A stretch of 64,000 nt of DNA from Bacillus sp. Bos-x628 (GTDB lineage Bacteria; Bacillota; Bacilli; Bacillales; Bacillaceae): positions 2,356,001 through 2,420,000 of the forward strand of contig NZ_CP159358.1 of NCBI RefSeq assembly GCF_040500475.1. Direction: 5' to 3'. This document shows, piece after piece, positions 9,425 through 17,503 of the stretch; position 1 is the stretch's first letter, and each line of letters starts with the position of its first letter. Under the pieces are notes generated by a model. That model was given only the letters and a program-made list of their open reading frames with translations, did not search any database and was not told where the DNA came from. A program made the translations under genes and the position numbers.

Positions 9425-9844
9425 ATGTATAGCCTTTTTCAAAAGTATCAAGAAGTCGTCATGTATCTTGTCATGGGTGTGTGTACAACCATTGTCAACA
9501 TTGTCAGCTTCTATCTATTCGTTGAGATGTTTTCCATGGATTATAAAACGGCAACGGTTGTTTCATGGGTATTTGCTGTTCTCTTTGCCTATATCACCAA
9601 TAAGAAGTATGTCTTCAAGCAAAAGGCACGTGACACAAAAAGCCTGATGCGTGAGCTTTCTTCATTTTTTAGTGTACGTCTCATGTCTCTAGGTGTTGAT
9701 CTAGGGCTGATGATTTTATTTGTGAGCCAGATGGCATTAAATGAAACCGTCGCAAAAATTCTTGTTAACTTTGTGATTGTGGTGGTCAATTATGTCGCCA
9801 GTAAATGGTTCGTCTTCAAGAAAACAAAAGAAGATGCGATTTAA
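9425..9844 (+). CDS. GtrA/GtcA-family four-helix membrane protein
   Basis: A protein of about 139 residues with four membrane helices and the GtrA pattern: 'YLVMGVCTTIVNIVSFYLFV', 'FAYITNKKYVFKQK', 'FFSVRLMSLGVDLGLMILFV' and a final 'NYVASKWFVFKK'. GtrA/GtcA proteins help move or present lipid-linked sugars during cell-wall or teichoic-acid glycosylation. ATG 9413 sits directly on its AGAAGGA site, so ATG 9425, 12 nt away, is preferred; neither is ideal. The B. subtilis gene at this position may be ywcD (from memory, unsure). Confidence 0.8.
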   Translation: MYSLFQKYQEVVMYLVMGVCTTIVNIVSFYLFVEMFSMDYKTATVVSWVFAVLFAYITNKKYVFKQKARDTKSLMRELSSFFSVRLMSLGVDLGLMILFVSQMALNETVAKILVNFVIVVVNYVASKWFVFKKTKEDAI

Positions 9845-9871
9845 CCACATGAAAAAGATAGGTGATCTGAA

Positions 9872-10129
9872 ATGAGCAACAGGCCAGACGAATTATATGA
9901 TGTCATATATCAACAAACAGAAAAGCAGCATGAACAAGTGCTGAAGCTAGTCAAAGAAATGACCGCACATCCAGAAGCGTTTACGGAACAAGAAAAAGAA
10001 AAGATCGATCGAATGGACATTGCGCTTCAAACGGCAACAGATATCCTAGAAAACTTAATGACACCTGATACGCAAATGACCATTGTTTTAAGACAAGGGA
10101 GAATCTGTGTCGACCTGACGAAAGCATAA
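9872..10129 (+). CDS. Hypothetical 85-residue helical protein
   Basis: I do not recognise this protein. It is charged and mostly helical ('YQQTEKQHEQVLKLVKEM', 'QEKEKIDRMDIALQTATDIL'), ends with a short hydrophobic strand-like stretch ('MTIVLRQGRICVDLTKA'), and lacks a signal peptide or membrane segment. ATAGGTGATCTGAA places a good ribosome site before ATG 9872. It follows the GtrA-like gene by 27 bp, probably in the same transcript, and a strong terminator lies immediately after it. Confidence 0.7.
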   Translation: MSNRPDELYDVIYQQTEKQHEQVLKLVKEMTAHPEAFTEQEKEKIDRMDIALQTATDILENLMTPDTQMTIVLRQGRICVDLTKA

Positions 10130-10160
10130 AGAGCAGCCATTTGAAAAGCGGCTGCTCTTT
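10128..10160. terminator. Bidirectional intrinsic terminator
   Basis: AAAGAGCAGCC (10128-10138) and GGCTGCTCTTT (10150-10160) form a perfect 11-bp stem between the hypothetical gene and the convergent AraC-family gene. Confidence 0.92.
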
Positions 10161-10161
10161 A

Positions 10162-11007
10162 TTATGCATCGCTTGTTTCCCGCAGTTGCTTTGGAGACAT
10201 GCCAATTTTCTTGCGAAAGACTTTATTTAAGTAATTCGCATTTCGGTAGCCGCACTGTATGGCGATTTCTTCAATCGAGTATTTCGTTGTTTTCAGTAAC
10301 GTTTCCGCCTTTTCTAATCGAATATTTGTTAAGTAGTGAATAGGTGTAAAGCCAGTTGCCTTTTTGAATTCCCTCGTAAAATGACTTTTGGATAAACGTG
10401 CCACAGCCGCCATATCGTCAGGGCCAATTTCTTCATGAAAATGATGGCTTGCAAATAAAGCTGCCTGTACGATTGGCTCAGGCCATTTCTCCATTTGTCC
10501 TTCAAGCTTTGGCAAATAAGAATAAAGTTCCATGACAAATTGATAAGCAAGGCTAGACCCCTCAAACGAATTGGTAATCCGTCTTTCACAGGCTTCATCA
10601 TAAATCTTCTTCAGCAGGCGGATCGGTTTAGAATTTGGATGAAAACGTATGACCTGCTTTCCCTGTTCTATAAAATGATCAAAGCAAAGATCACAGGCTT
10701 CCCCGTAAAGCGTCAAATATAGGAATTCCCAATGCTCACTGTCTTCTGGGAAAAAGTATTGGTAGGCACTGGGGCTTTTCACAAGAAAGGCCTGTCCCGG
10801 CAATACTTTGTATCGTTTTTGCCCAATTTCAATCATGCCATGACCGGACAGTGTGAGCTGAAAGATGCATTTGCCTTGATCCTTCCGCTCTACGCCATTC
10901 CAGCTGTATAACGAAGATGATTGAACTTCCCAGCCGACAGACCAAATTTGCGCCGGCAATGTCACATCAGAATGGTGAAAACGAAATGCAAATGCTTCTT
11001 TCTTCAA
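10162..11007 (-). CDS. AraC-family transcriptional regulator, probable gal regulator
   Basis: A 281-residue protein with an N-terminal cupin-like ligand domain ('GHGMIEIGQKRYKVLPGQAF') and a C-terminal double helix-turn-helix ('DDMAAVARLSKSHFTREFKK' and 'YSIEEIAIQCGYRNANYLNK', residues about 195-270). It starts at TTG 11007 with AAGGAGG 9 nt upstream. It is divergent from galK, so regulation of the galactose operon is the likely role. The effector is unknown. Confidence 0.87.
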   Translation of the reverse strand: MKKEAFAFRFHHSDVTLPAQIWSVGWEVQSSSLYSWNGVERKDQGKCIFQLTLSGHGMIEIGQKRYKVLPGQAFLVKSPSAYQYFFPEDSEHWEFLYLTLYGEACDLCFDHFIEQGKQVIRFHPNSKPIRLLKKIYDEACERRITNSFEGSSLAYQFVMELYSYLPKLEGQMEKWPEPIVQAALFASHHFHEEIGPDDMAAVARLSKSHFTREFKKATGFTPIHYLTNIRLEKAETLLKTTKYSIEEIAIQCGYRNANYLNKVFRKKIGMSPKQLRETSDA

Positions 11008-11185
11008 ATTGGAAATCCTCCTTCACAGCAAAAAACAACCTTTTTTGGTTTTGAATCATGGTACACCTCATATCACATCGTACCATCCACAGCAAAAAAA
11101 GGGTATTTTTAAACGGTTTTTTTACCATTGAACACCAGCCATTTAGACAACTAAAATAAGATTATCAGAACAGAAGAAAAGGGGA
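11008..11185. promoter_or_regulatory. Divergent control region of the gal operon
   Basis: The spacer between the AraC gene and galK carries a 12-nt direct repeat, CACAGCAAAAAA, at 11024-11035 and 11088-11099 (start-to-start 64 bp). It also has an inverted repeat ATGGTAC (11058-11064) / GTACCAT (11080-11086). Around 11108-11121, TTTAAACGGTTTTT resembles a CcpA cre site. AraC proteins usually bind direct repeats, so the first set is a candidate operator. Confidence 0.5.
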
Positions 11186-11191
11186 ATGGAT

Positions 11192-12358
11192 ATGATCGAT
11201 ACCTTGCGAGCGGCATTTCATCAACAATTTGGGAATAGGGGGCCACTTCGTTATTTTTTCGCCCCAGGCAGGGTGAACTTGATTGGTGAACATACAGATT
11301 ACAATGGGGGACATGTTTTCCCGTGTGCACTTACACTAGGTACTTATGCGGCATGTGCAAAACGGTCAGATGGTCTTGTCAGGATGTATTCCCTGAACTT
11401 TGAAGAAGAAGGTGTGAAAGAAGTGGACCTTTCTGAAATCGCTTACGAAGAGTCAGACGGCTGGGCGAACTATCCAAAAGGTGTATTCAGCAAGTTTGCA
11501 GAAGGAGGAATGAACGTGAAAGAAGGCTTTGATATTGTGTACTTCGGTAATATTCCAAATGGTGCAGGACTGTCTTCAAGTGCCTCCATTGAACTTGTCA
11601 CAGCTGTATTGATTGATGAATGGTATTCATTTGGCGTATCAAACGTCGATCTTGCCCTTCTTGCGCAGCGTGCAGAAAATGAATTTATTGGCGTCAATTG
11701 CGGGATTATGGATCAATTTTCTATTAGTCTCGGAAAAGAAAATCACGCCATACTTCTTAAATGTGACACCCTTTCCTATGAGTACAGTCCATTTCGACAA
11801 GATGGTTTATCACTTGTCATCGCCAATACAAACAAAAAGCGGACACTGGCAGATTCCAAATACAATGAACGCCGAGCAGAGTGTCAGTCTGCCTTAGATG
11901 ATCTCAGAAAAGAATTAGACATCGCGCATTTATGTGAGCTAACCGCTGATGAACTTCAGCAGCATGCCCATTTGATCCAAGATACAACGAATCTTAAACG
12001 TGCGAGACATGCGGTGACGGAAAATGAACGGACCTTGAAAGCTGTAAATTTTCTGAAAGATGATAAAATTGAGGAACTAGGCGCTCTGATGAAGGCATCT
12101 CACCTCTCTTTAAAAAATGATTATGAAGTAACTGGACTTGAATTAGATGCACTTGCAGAAGCAGCTTGGCGTCATCCTGGTACGATTGGTTCACGAATGA
12201 CCGGTGCAGGCTTTGGCGGCTGTACAGTCAGTATTGTGAAAGATGAGTTGCTGGACTCATTTATAGAAGAAACAGGTGCGATTTATTATGAAAAAACGGG
12301 CATTCAAGCATCGTTTTACATAACTGGAATTGGAGACGGCGCAAGAGAAATAACATAA
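11192..12358 (+). CDS. galK: Galactokinase GalK
   Basis: GalK phosphorylates galactose to galactose-1-phosphate with ATP, the first Leloir step. The 388-residue GHMP kinase has the galactokinase signature 'GRVNLIGEHTDYNGG', the ATP loop 'PNGAGLSSSASIE' and the C-terminal 'GAGFGGCTVS'. ATG 11192 is chosen because AAAAGGGG is 7 nt upstream; ATG 11186 touches that site. First gene of galK-galE-galT-M24; its stop overlaps the galE ribosome site. Confidence 0.96.
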   Translation: MIDTLRAAFHQQFGNRGPLRYFFAPGRVNLIGEHTDYNGGHVFPCALTLGTYAACAKRSDGLVRMYSLNFEEEGVKEVDLSEIAYEESDGWANYPKGVFSKFAEGGMNVKEGFDIVYFGNIPNGAGLSSSASIELVTAVLIDEWYSFGVSNVDLALLAQRAENEFIGVNCGIMDQFSISLGKENHAILLKCDTLSYEYSPFRQDGLSLVIANTNKKRTLADSKYNERRAECQSALDDLRKELDIAHLCELTADELQQHAHLIQDTTNLKRARHAVTENERTLKAVNFLKDDKIEELGALMKASHLSLKNDYEVTGLELDALAEAAWRHPGTIGSRMTGAGFGGCTVSIVKDELLDSFIEETGAIYYEKTGIQASFYITGIGDGAREIT

Positions 12359-12370
12359 GGAGGAATGGTA

Positions 12371-13363
12371 ATGACAATTTTAGTTTGTGGAGGAGCAGGT
12401 TTCATTGGCAGTCATGCGGTGGCAGCCCTTTTAGCCAAAGGAGAAAATGTGGTGATTGTCGATAATCTCCAGACAGGTCATAAAGAAGCTGTCCTCGAGG
12501 GAGCGGTATTAGAGCAAGGTGATTTAAGAGATACAGCCTTTTTAAGGAACGTCTTTGAGACACATTCAATTGAAGCAGTCATGCACTTTGCTGCCGATTC
12601 GCTAGTCGGTGAGAGTGTCACTGACCCGCTGAAGTATTATGACAACAATGTCGGCGGGGCCATTGCCTTACTTCAGGTGATGAACGAATTTGATGTGAAA
12701 AAGATTGTGTTTTCTTCAACAGCTGCTACATATGGTGAACCAAAGCGTGTGCCTATAGTGGAAACCGATGAGACGAATCCAACCAATCCTTACGGTGAAA
12801 CCAAATTAGCGATTGAAAAAATGTTGAAATGGTCTGAGAAAGCATACGGCATTGAATATGTTGTGCTTCGCTACTTTAATGTGGCGGGTGCTCATACAGA
12901 AGGGCTTGTCGGTGAGGATCATCAGCCTGAGACGCATCTCATTCCCATTATCCTTCAAGTAGCTCTTGGGAAACGGGATCAAATCATGATTTACGGTGAT
13001 GATTATGAAACAGATGATGGTACATGCATTAGAGATTATATTCATGTGATGGACTTAGTAGAGGCACATATCTTAGCAGTTGATCGTTTGCGGCAGGGAA
13101 AAGGGAGTGCAACTTATAACTTAGGAAATGGTACAGGTTTTTCCGTTAAGCAGGTTGTAGAAGCGGCAAGAGAGGTAACAGGTCATCCTATACCAGCACA
13201 GGTGGCAAAAAGACGAGCAGGAGATCCCGCAAAACTCATTGCTTCATCCGACAAGGCGCTCCAAGAACTAGGGTGGCAGCCTCAATACGCAGATCTTCAT
13301 ACAATCATTCAAAGTGCATGGGAATGGTTCCAGAAGCATCCGGAAGGCTACCAGAGTGAATAA
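12371..13363 (+). CDS. galE: UDP-glucose 4-epimerase GalE
   Basis: GalE interconverts UDP-galactose and UDP-glucose. The 330-residue extended SDR has the NAD-binding 'CGGAGFIGSH' at the N-terminus, the catalytic serine region 'FSSTAATYGEP' and Tyr-x3-Lys in 'NPYGETKLAIEKM', plus 'RYFNVAGAH'. ATG 12371 is preferred: AAGGAGG ends 7 nt before it, while ATG 12365 is only 1 nt from the site. In B. subtilis this locus, as I recall, holds only galK and galT, so galE is an addition that completes the pathway. Confidence 0.95.
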   Translation: MTILVCGGAGFIGSHAVAALLAKGENVVIVDNLQTGHKEAVLEGAVLEQGDLRDTAFLRNVFETHSIEAVMHFAADSLVGESVTDPLKYYDNNVGGAIALLQVMNEFDVKKIVFSSTAATYGEPKRVPIVETDETNPTNPYGETKLAIEKMLKWSEKAYGIEYVVLRYFNVAGAHTEGLVGEDHQPETHLIPIILQVALGKRDQIMIYGDDYETDDGTCIRDYIHVMDLVEAHILAVDRLRQGKGSATYNLGNGTGFSVKQVVEAAREVTGHPIPAQVAKRRAGDPAKLIASSDKALQELGWQPQYADLHTIIQSAWEWFQKHPEGYQSE

Positions 13364-13398
13364 AACCTAACCGGCAGGCATGAGAGGAGAAAGAGGGA

Positions 13399-14919
13399 AT
13401 GGCAATTGATATTTTTGAAAAGCTTGAACAGTTAATTCGATACGGGATAGATACAGAGCTCATCACACCACTTGATACAGATTATGTGAGGAATCGACTG
13501 CTGGAGGTGCTTGGTCTTGATGACGCTGAGCCAAGAACGGTCTCAGGTGGTATCGAAATTGAAGAGATTTTGGCACCTATTTTAGATTGGGCAGTAGAAA
13601 CAGGTCTTCTTCCTCAAGGAACAGATACGTATCGCGATTTACTTGATGCAAAAATCATGGGTTGTTTGGTGGCACCGCCAAGTGTGATTGAAGCCAAGTT
13701 TGAAGAGATACGTCTTCATGAAGGAGCAAAGGCAGCCACAAGCTGGTTCTATGAGATGCAAAAAAATGCACATTACATTCATACGGGCAGAATAGCCAAA
13801 AATGTTCAGTGGTTTACAACAACAGACGATGGTGTGCTGGAAATCACAATTAATCTATCTAAACCGGAAAAAGATCCAAAGGCAATTGCTGAAGCCAAGA
13901 AGCTCAGTCAAAAGCAATACCCTCTTTGTCTTCTCTGTAAAGAAAACGTTGGATTTCAAGGGCGAATCAATCATCCAGCTAGACAGAATCACCGTATTAT
14001 TCCTGTTACGTTAAGAGAAGAAGCGTGGTATCTGCAATTTTCACCTTATGTGTATTACAACGAACATTGTATTGTGTTCAAAGGCGAACATGAGCCGATG
14101 AAGCTTACAAAAAAAACATTTGAACGCTTGCTTTCCTTTATATCAATCTACCCCCATTATTTCATTGGATCGAACGCTGATCTCCCGATTGTCGGAGGCA
14201 GTATATTAAGTCATGATCATTTTCAAGGCGGTGCTCATGAATTTCCGATGGCGAAAGCAAAAATGGAGGATATCTTTTCTCTTAAGGCGTTCCCAGAAGT
14301 GAAGGCTGGGATTGTGAAATGGCCAATGTCAGTCATTCGATTGCAAAGTAACATTCAGCAAGCTCTTGCAGACGCCGCTGGTTACATTCTAAAAAAATGG
14401 AAAACGTATTCAGACCAAGAAGTCAATCTGATTTCTCATACGGGAGATACCTCGCACAATACCATCACACCTATAGCACGCCGCCAAGGTGAAGCTTATG
14501 AATTAGACCTTGTGCTGCGCAATAATCGTACAGATGAACAACATCCGTATGGTATCTTTCATCCGCACGAAGAAGTACATCATATTAAAAAAGAGAATAT
14601 CGGATTAATTGAAGTCATGGGTTTGGCCGTTCTTCCTGGAAGATTAGCAGATGAATTGAGCCAATTAAAAGAAGCGCTATTATCCAAGCAGCCTCTTGAA
14701 GAAATCAAAGTCCGCCCTGCCATCATGAAGCACGAAAGGTGGGCAAAGCGCATGCTCGAAGAGAAAACCTTCACAAAAGACAATGTAGAAACTATTTTAC
14801 AAGAGGAGATCGGACACATCTTCTCTCGCATTCTCGCACAAGCTGGTGTGTTTAAAAGAACAGAGCAAGGGAAAACAGCTTTTAAACGTTTCATTCATAC
14901 ATTAAACACAGGCGGGTGA
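13399..14919 (+). CDS. galT: UDP-glucose--hexose-1-phosphate uridylyltransferase GalT (type 2)
   Basis: GalT transfers UMP from UDP-glucose to galactose-1-phosphate. At 506 residues this is the long Firmicute type 2 form. The active-site segment 'SILSHDHFQGGAHEFP' carries the conserved histidines, and 'LCKENVGFQGRINHPARQNH' is also family-typical. The start ATG 13399 is preceded by GAGAGGAGAAAGAGGG. It lies 35 bp after galE and 4 bp before the M24-like gene. Confidence 0.95.
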   Translation: MAIDIFEKLEQLIRYGIDTELITPLDTDYVRNRLLEVLGLDDAEPRTVSGGIEIEEILAPILDWAVETGLLPQGTDTYRDLLDAKIMGCLVAPPSVIEAKFEEIRLHEGAKAATSWFYEMQKNAHYIHTGRIAKNVQWFTTTDDGVLEITINLSKPEKDPKAIAEAKKLSQKQYPLCLLCKENVGFQGRINHPARQNHRIIPVTLREEAWYLQFSPYVYYNEHCIVFKGEHEPMKLTKKTFERLLSFISIYPHYFIGSNADLPIVGGSILSHDHFQGGAHEFPMAKAKMEDIFSLKAFPEVKAGIVKWPMSVIRLQSNIQQALADAAGYILKKWKTYSDQEVNLISHTGDTSHNTITPIARRQGEAYELDLVLRNNRTDEQHPYGIFHPHEEVHHIKKENIGLIEVMGLAVLPGRLADELSQLKEALLSKQPLEEIKVRPAIMKHERWAKRMLEEKTFTKDNVETILQEEIGHIFSRILAQAGVFKRTEQGKTAFKRFIHTLNTGG

Positions 14920-14923
14920 TGAA

Positions 14924-16006
14924 ATGATAGAACAAGTGAGAAATCTTATGAAAGAAAAACAGCTCGACGGTGTCCTTGTGCAAAAACGAAATAATTTCTC
15001 TTGGCTGACAGGAGGAAGAAGGAATCACATTGTTTTAAACACGCCAGAAGGTGTCTGCAAGCTGCTTGTGTTGAAAGATGACATTGTATTGTTTGTGAAT
15101 CAAATGGAAGAAAAACGAATCATTGAAGAAGAAATGGCGTATGTCGATCACCCATTTCAAGTGGTGACGATGGATTGGTATGAAGAGGATGACACTTACG
15201 TTCATACATTCACGAAAGACAAACGAATTGGGGCAGATACACAGATGGAAGGGTTTGAATGGATTGAGGCAGAATTGTCTCACATTCGATCTATTCTCTC
15301 CCAATCACAGCTCAATCAATATGAGAGTCTTTGTCATCAGGCGGCGGTTATAGTAGAAACGGTTTGCAAAGAAATCGTTCCGGGTCAAACGGAGCACGAG
15401 ATTGCTTCACTTGTGGCGCAAAAAGCAATTGCTCAGGGGATGACCATTGAGGTGCTGCTTGTCGCAACAGATGACCGCATTTATCAATACCGTCACCCCA
15501 TTCCAACAGAGAAAGCCTTGCAAAAGCATGCGCTCGTTGTTCTTTGTGCTGAACGGCATGGACTCGTCGCCAACGTCACAAGGTCAGTTTACTTTGGGCG
15601 TCTCCCGAATGACCTTGAAGAAAACAAAGAACGGCTTGCGCGGATTGATACGGTCATGAATGCGGCAACACGTCCAGGAAGAACCATTGGAGATGTGCTC
15701 AAAGCAGGAATTGCCCAATATGAAAAAGAGGGTTTCCCTGACAGTTGGAAAAAACTTCACCAAGGCGGAAAGACGGGTTTTGTGTCCAGAGAGATCATTG
15801 CAGTGCCCTCATCAGAGGAGGAAATCCAGCTTCATCAGGTGTTCACATGGAATCCATCATTGCCTGGTTTAAAATCAGAGGATACAATAGTTGTAGAGAA
15901 AGAGGGAAATCGATGTTTAACTTATACCGGTAAATGGCCGTATATTGAAATCGAACATGAAGGTCACGTCTACAGACGGCCTGACATCTTGGTAAGACAT
16001 GGATAA
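14924..16006 (+). CDS. M24 creatinase/prolidase-fold protein, likely inactive
   Basis: A 360-residue protein with a creatinase N-terminal domain ('LDGVLVQKRNNFSWLTGGRR') and a pita-bread M24 domain. Four of the five expected metal ligands appear replaced: Cys208 and Asn217 for the two Asp ('LCAERHGLVANVTRS'), Lys283 for His ('HQGGKTGF'), and Asn310 for the first Glu ('TWNPSLPG'). Only Glu319 fits. It is therefore probably not a metallopeptidase. It is the last gene of the gal operon, coupled to galT by a 4-bp gap; its role there is unknown. Confidence 0.8.
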   Translation: MIEQVRNLMKEKQLDGVLVQKRNNFSWLTGGRRNHIVLNTPEGVCKLLVLKDDIVLFVNQMEEKRIIEEEMAYVDHPFQVVTMDWYEEDDTYVHTFTKDKRIGADTQMEGFEWIEAELSHIRSILSQSQLNQYESLCHQAAVIVETVCKEIVPGQTEHEIASLVAQKAIAQGMTIEVLLVATDDRIYQYRHPIPTEKALQKHALVVLCAERHGLVANVTRSVYFGRLPNDLEENKERLARIDTVMNAATRPGRTIGDVLKAGIAQYEKEGFPDSWKKLHQGGKTGFVSREIIAVPSSEEEIQLHQVFTWNPSLPGLKSEDTIVVEKEGNRCLTYTGKWPYIEIEHEGHVYRRPDILVRHG

Positions 16007-16011
16007 AACTG

Positions 16012-16036
16012 ATCAGCCGGCGATAAGCTGGTTTTT
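16012..16036 (+). terminator. Weak intrinsic terminator after the gal operon
   Basis: CAGC (16014-16017) pairs with GCTG (16027-16030), followed by GTTTTTTG. The stem is short but the T-run and position are right. Confidence 0.5.
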
Positions 16037-16519
16037 TGATGAAATTCTGTAGTGATTCCACTCATTTATCACGATTACCAATTCTTACAACGCATAGGTC
16101 AGTGATCGAAGCTTTCTTTTCTCGTTAACTTGCGTTAAAATAAGTAAGGTTTTTGTTAAATACGGGATACCTATTTGGAAATTGTTTACCTAGATAAAAT
16201 TTCATAAAGTTAAATTGAAATTTGACCAAACTTTTTTATTGTGGTAAACCTAAATTTGACAAAGTTCTTTCTTGTATGTCCTTTGCCTTCAACTCTCAAC
16301 TTTTCAAATTCCTAGAAATTTATTGTTTATACAATAATATAAATTTATGTCGAAATTATGACACTTTAATAGAAATCTGTTAAAAAATAAATGAACTTTT
16401 TAAAAAAGGGAAGCTAACTTCTACAGATTTTGATAGCATTACAAAGGGAAGAAAAGTTTTCGAAGGCAGATGGCTTTTCACAATGATTCAGCAATTTATA
16501 CATTATATAAGGAAGGATG
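16037..16519. other. Long leader/intergenic region upstream of qoxA
   Basis: About 480 bp of AT-rich DNA without a convincing gene on either strand. It must hold the qox promoter. TTGACC (16222-16227) and TTGACA (16256-16261) are possible -35 elements, but neither has a good -10 at normal spacing, so I name no promoter. Confidence 0.5.
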
Positions 16520-17476
16520 GTGATCTTCTTGTTCAGAGCCATTAAACCTATGCTTTTATTCGCGATGCTCGTGAGTGTTTTTATATTAGGAGGTTGTAGC
16601 AATATTGCTGTTTTAGATCCTAAAGGACCAGTCGCAGCACAACAAAAAGACTTGATTCTCTTATCAATTGGATTCATGCTCTTTATCGTTGGTGCGGTAT
16701 TTGTTCTATTTACCATCATCTTAGTTAAATACCGTGAGCGGAAGGACGTTGGAAACGCCTCTTATAACCCAGAACTACACGGGAATACGCTTCTAGAAGT
16801 TGTCTGGACAGTGATCCCAATATTAATCGTTGCTGCCCTTTCGATTCCAACTGTGAAAACAATTTATTCTTTGGAAGAGGCACCACAAGCAACAAGTCAC
16901 AAAGATCCGCTTGTCATCTACGCAACAGCTGTCGATTGGAAATGGATCTTTAGTTATCCAGAGGAAAATATTGAAACAGTGAACTACTTAAACATTCCAA
17001 AGGATCAGCCGATTTTATTCAAAATTACTTCCGCTGATACAATGGCATCACTTTGGATTCCTCAGCTAGGTGGAGAAAAGTATGCAATGGCTGGAATGGA
17101 AATGGAACAGTACCTTCAAGCTGATGAAGTAGGCACATATGAAGGAAGAAACGCAAACTTCACAGGTGAGGGTTTTGCTCAGCAAAAATTCAAAGTCAAT
17201 GCAATGACGCAGTCTGACTATGATCAATGGGTAAACAAAACGAAAAAAGAAGCACCGAAGTTAACGAAAAAAACGTATGACTACTTGATGCTTCCTGACG
17301 CTGCAGATGTGCAGACATTCTCATCAACACATTTATCCTTTGCGAAGCATGGAGAGGATTCTGAATACGCACTTCAAGCTCGCAAACGTTTAGGTTATGA
17401 AGCAGTTTCTCCGCATTCAAAAACAGATCCTTTCGAGAATGTGAAGAACTATAAAAGAAAACTAGAAAGTGAATAA
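16520..17476 (+). CDS. qoxA: Cytochrome aa3-600 menaquinol oxidase subunit II
   Basis: QoxA is the membrane-anchored subunit II of the proton-pumping aa3-type quinol oxidase. A lipoprotein signal ends in 'VFILGGC' (Cys26), followed by two membrane helices ('LILLSIGFMLFIVGAVFVLF', 'LEVVWTVIPILIVAALSIPT') and the external cupredoxin domain. As in other quinol oxidases, the CuA ligands of cytochrome c oxidases are not apparent. The start is uncertain among ATG 16517, GTG 16520 and TTG 16529; GTG matches B. subtilis QoxA as I remember it. First gene of qoxABCD. Confidence 0.95.
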   Translation: MIFLFRAIKPMLLFAMLVSVFILGGCSNIAVLDPKGPVAAQQKDLILLSIGFMLFIVGAVFVLFTIILVKYRERKDVGNASYNPELHGNTLLEVVWTVIPILIVAALSIPTVKTIYSLEEAPQATSHKDPLVIYATAVDWKWIFSYPEENIETVNYLNIPKDQPILFKITSADTMASLWIPQLGGEKYAMAGMEMEQYLQADEVGTYEGRNANFTGEGFAQQKFKVNAMTQSDYDQWVNKTKKEAPKLTKKTYDYLMLPDAADVQTFSSTHLSFAKHGEDSEYALQARKRLGYEAVSPHSKTDPFENVKNYKRKLESE

Positions 17477-17503
17477 ACTGACTAAGGAAAGGAGGAGGCC
17501 GTT

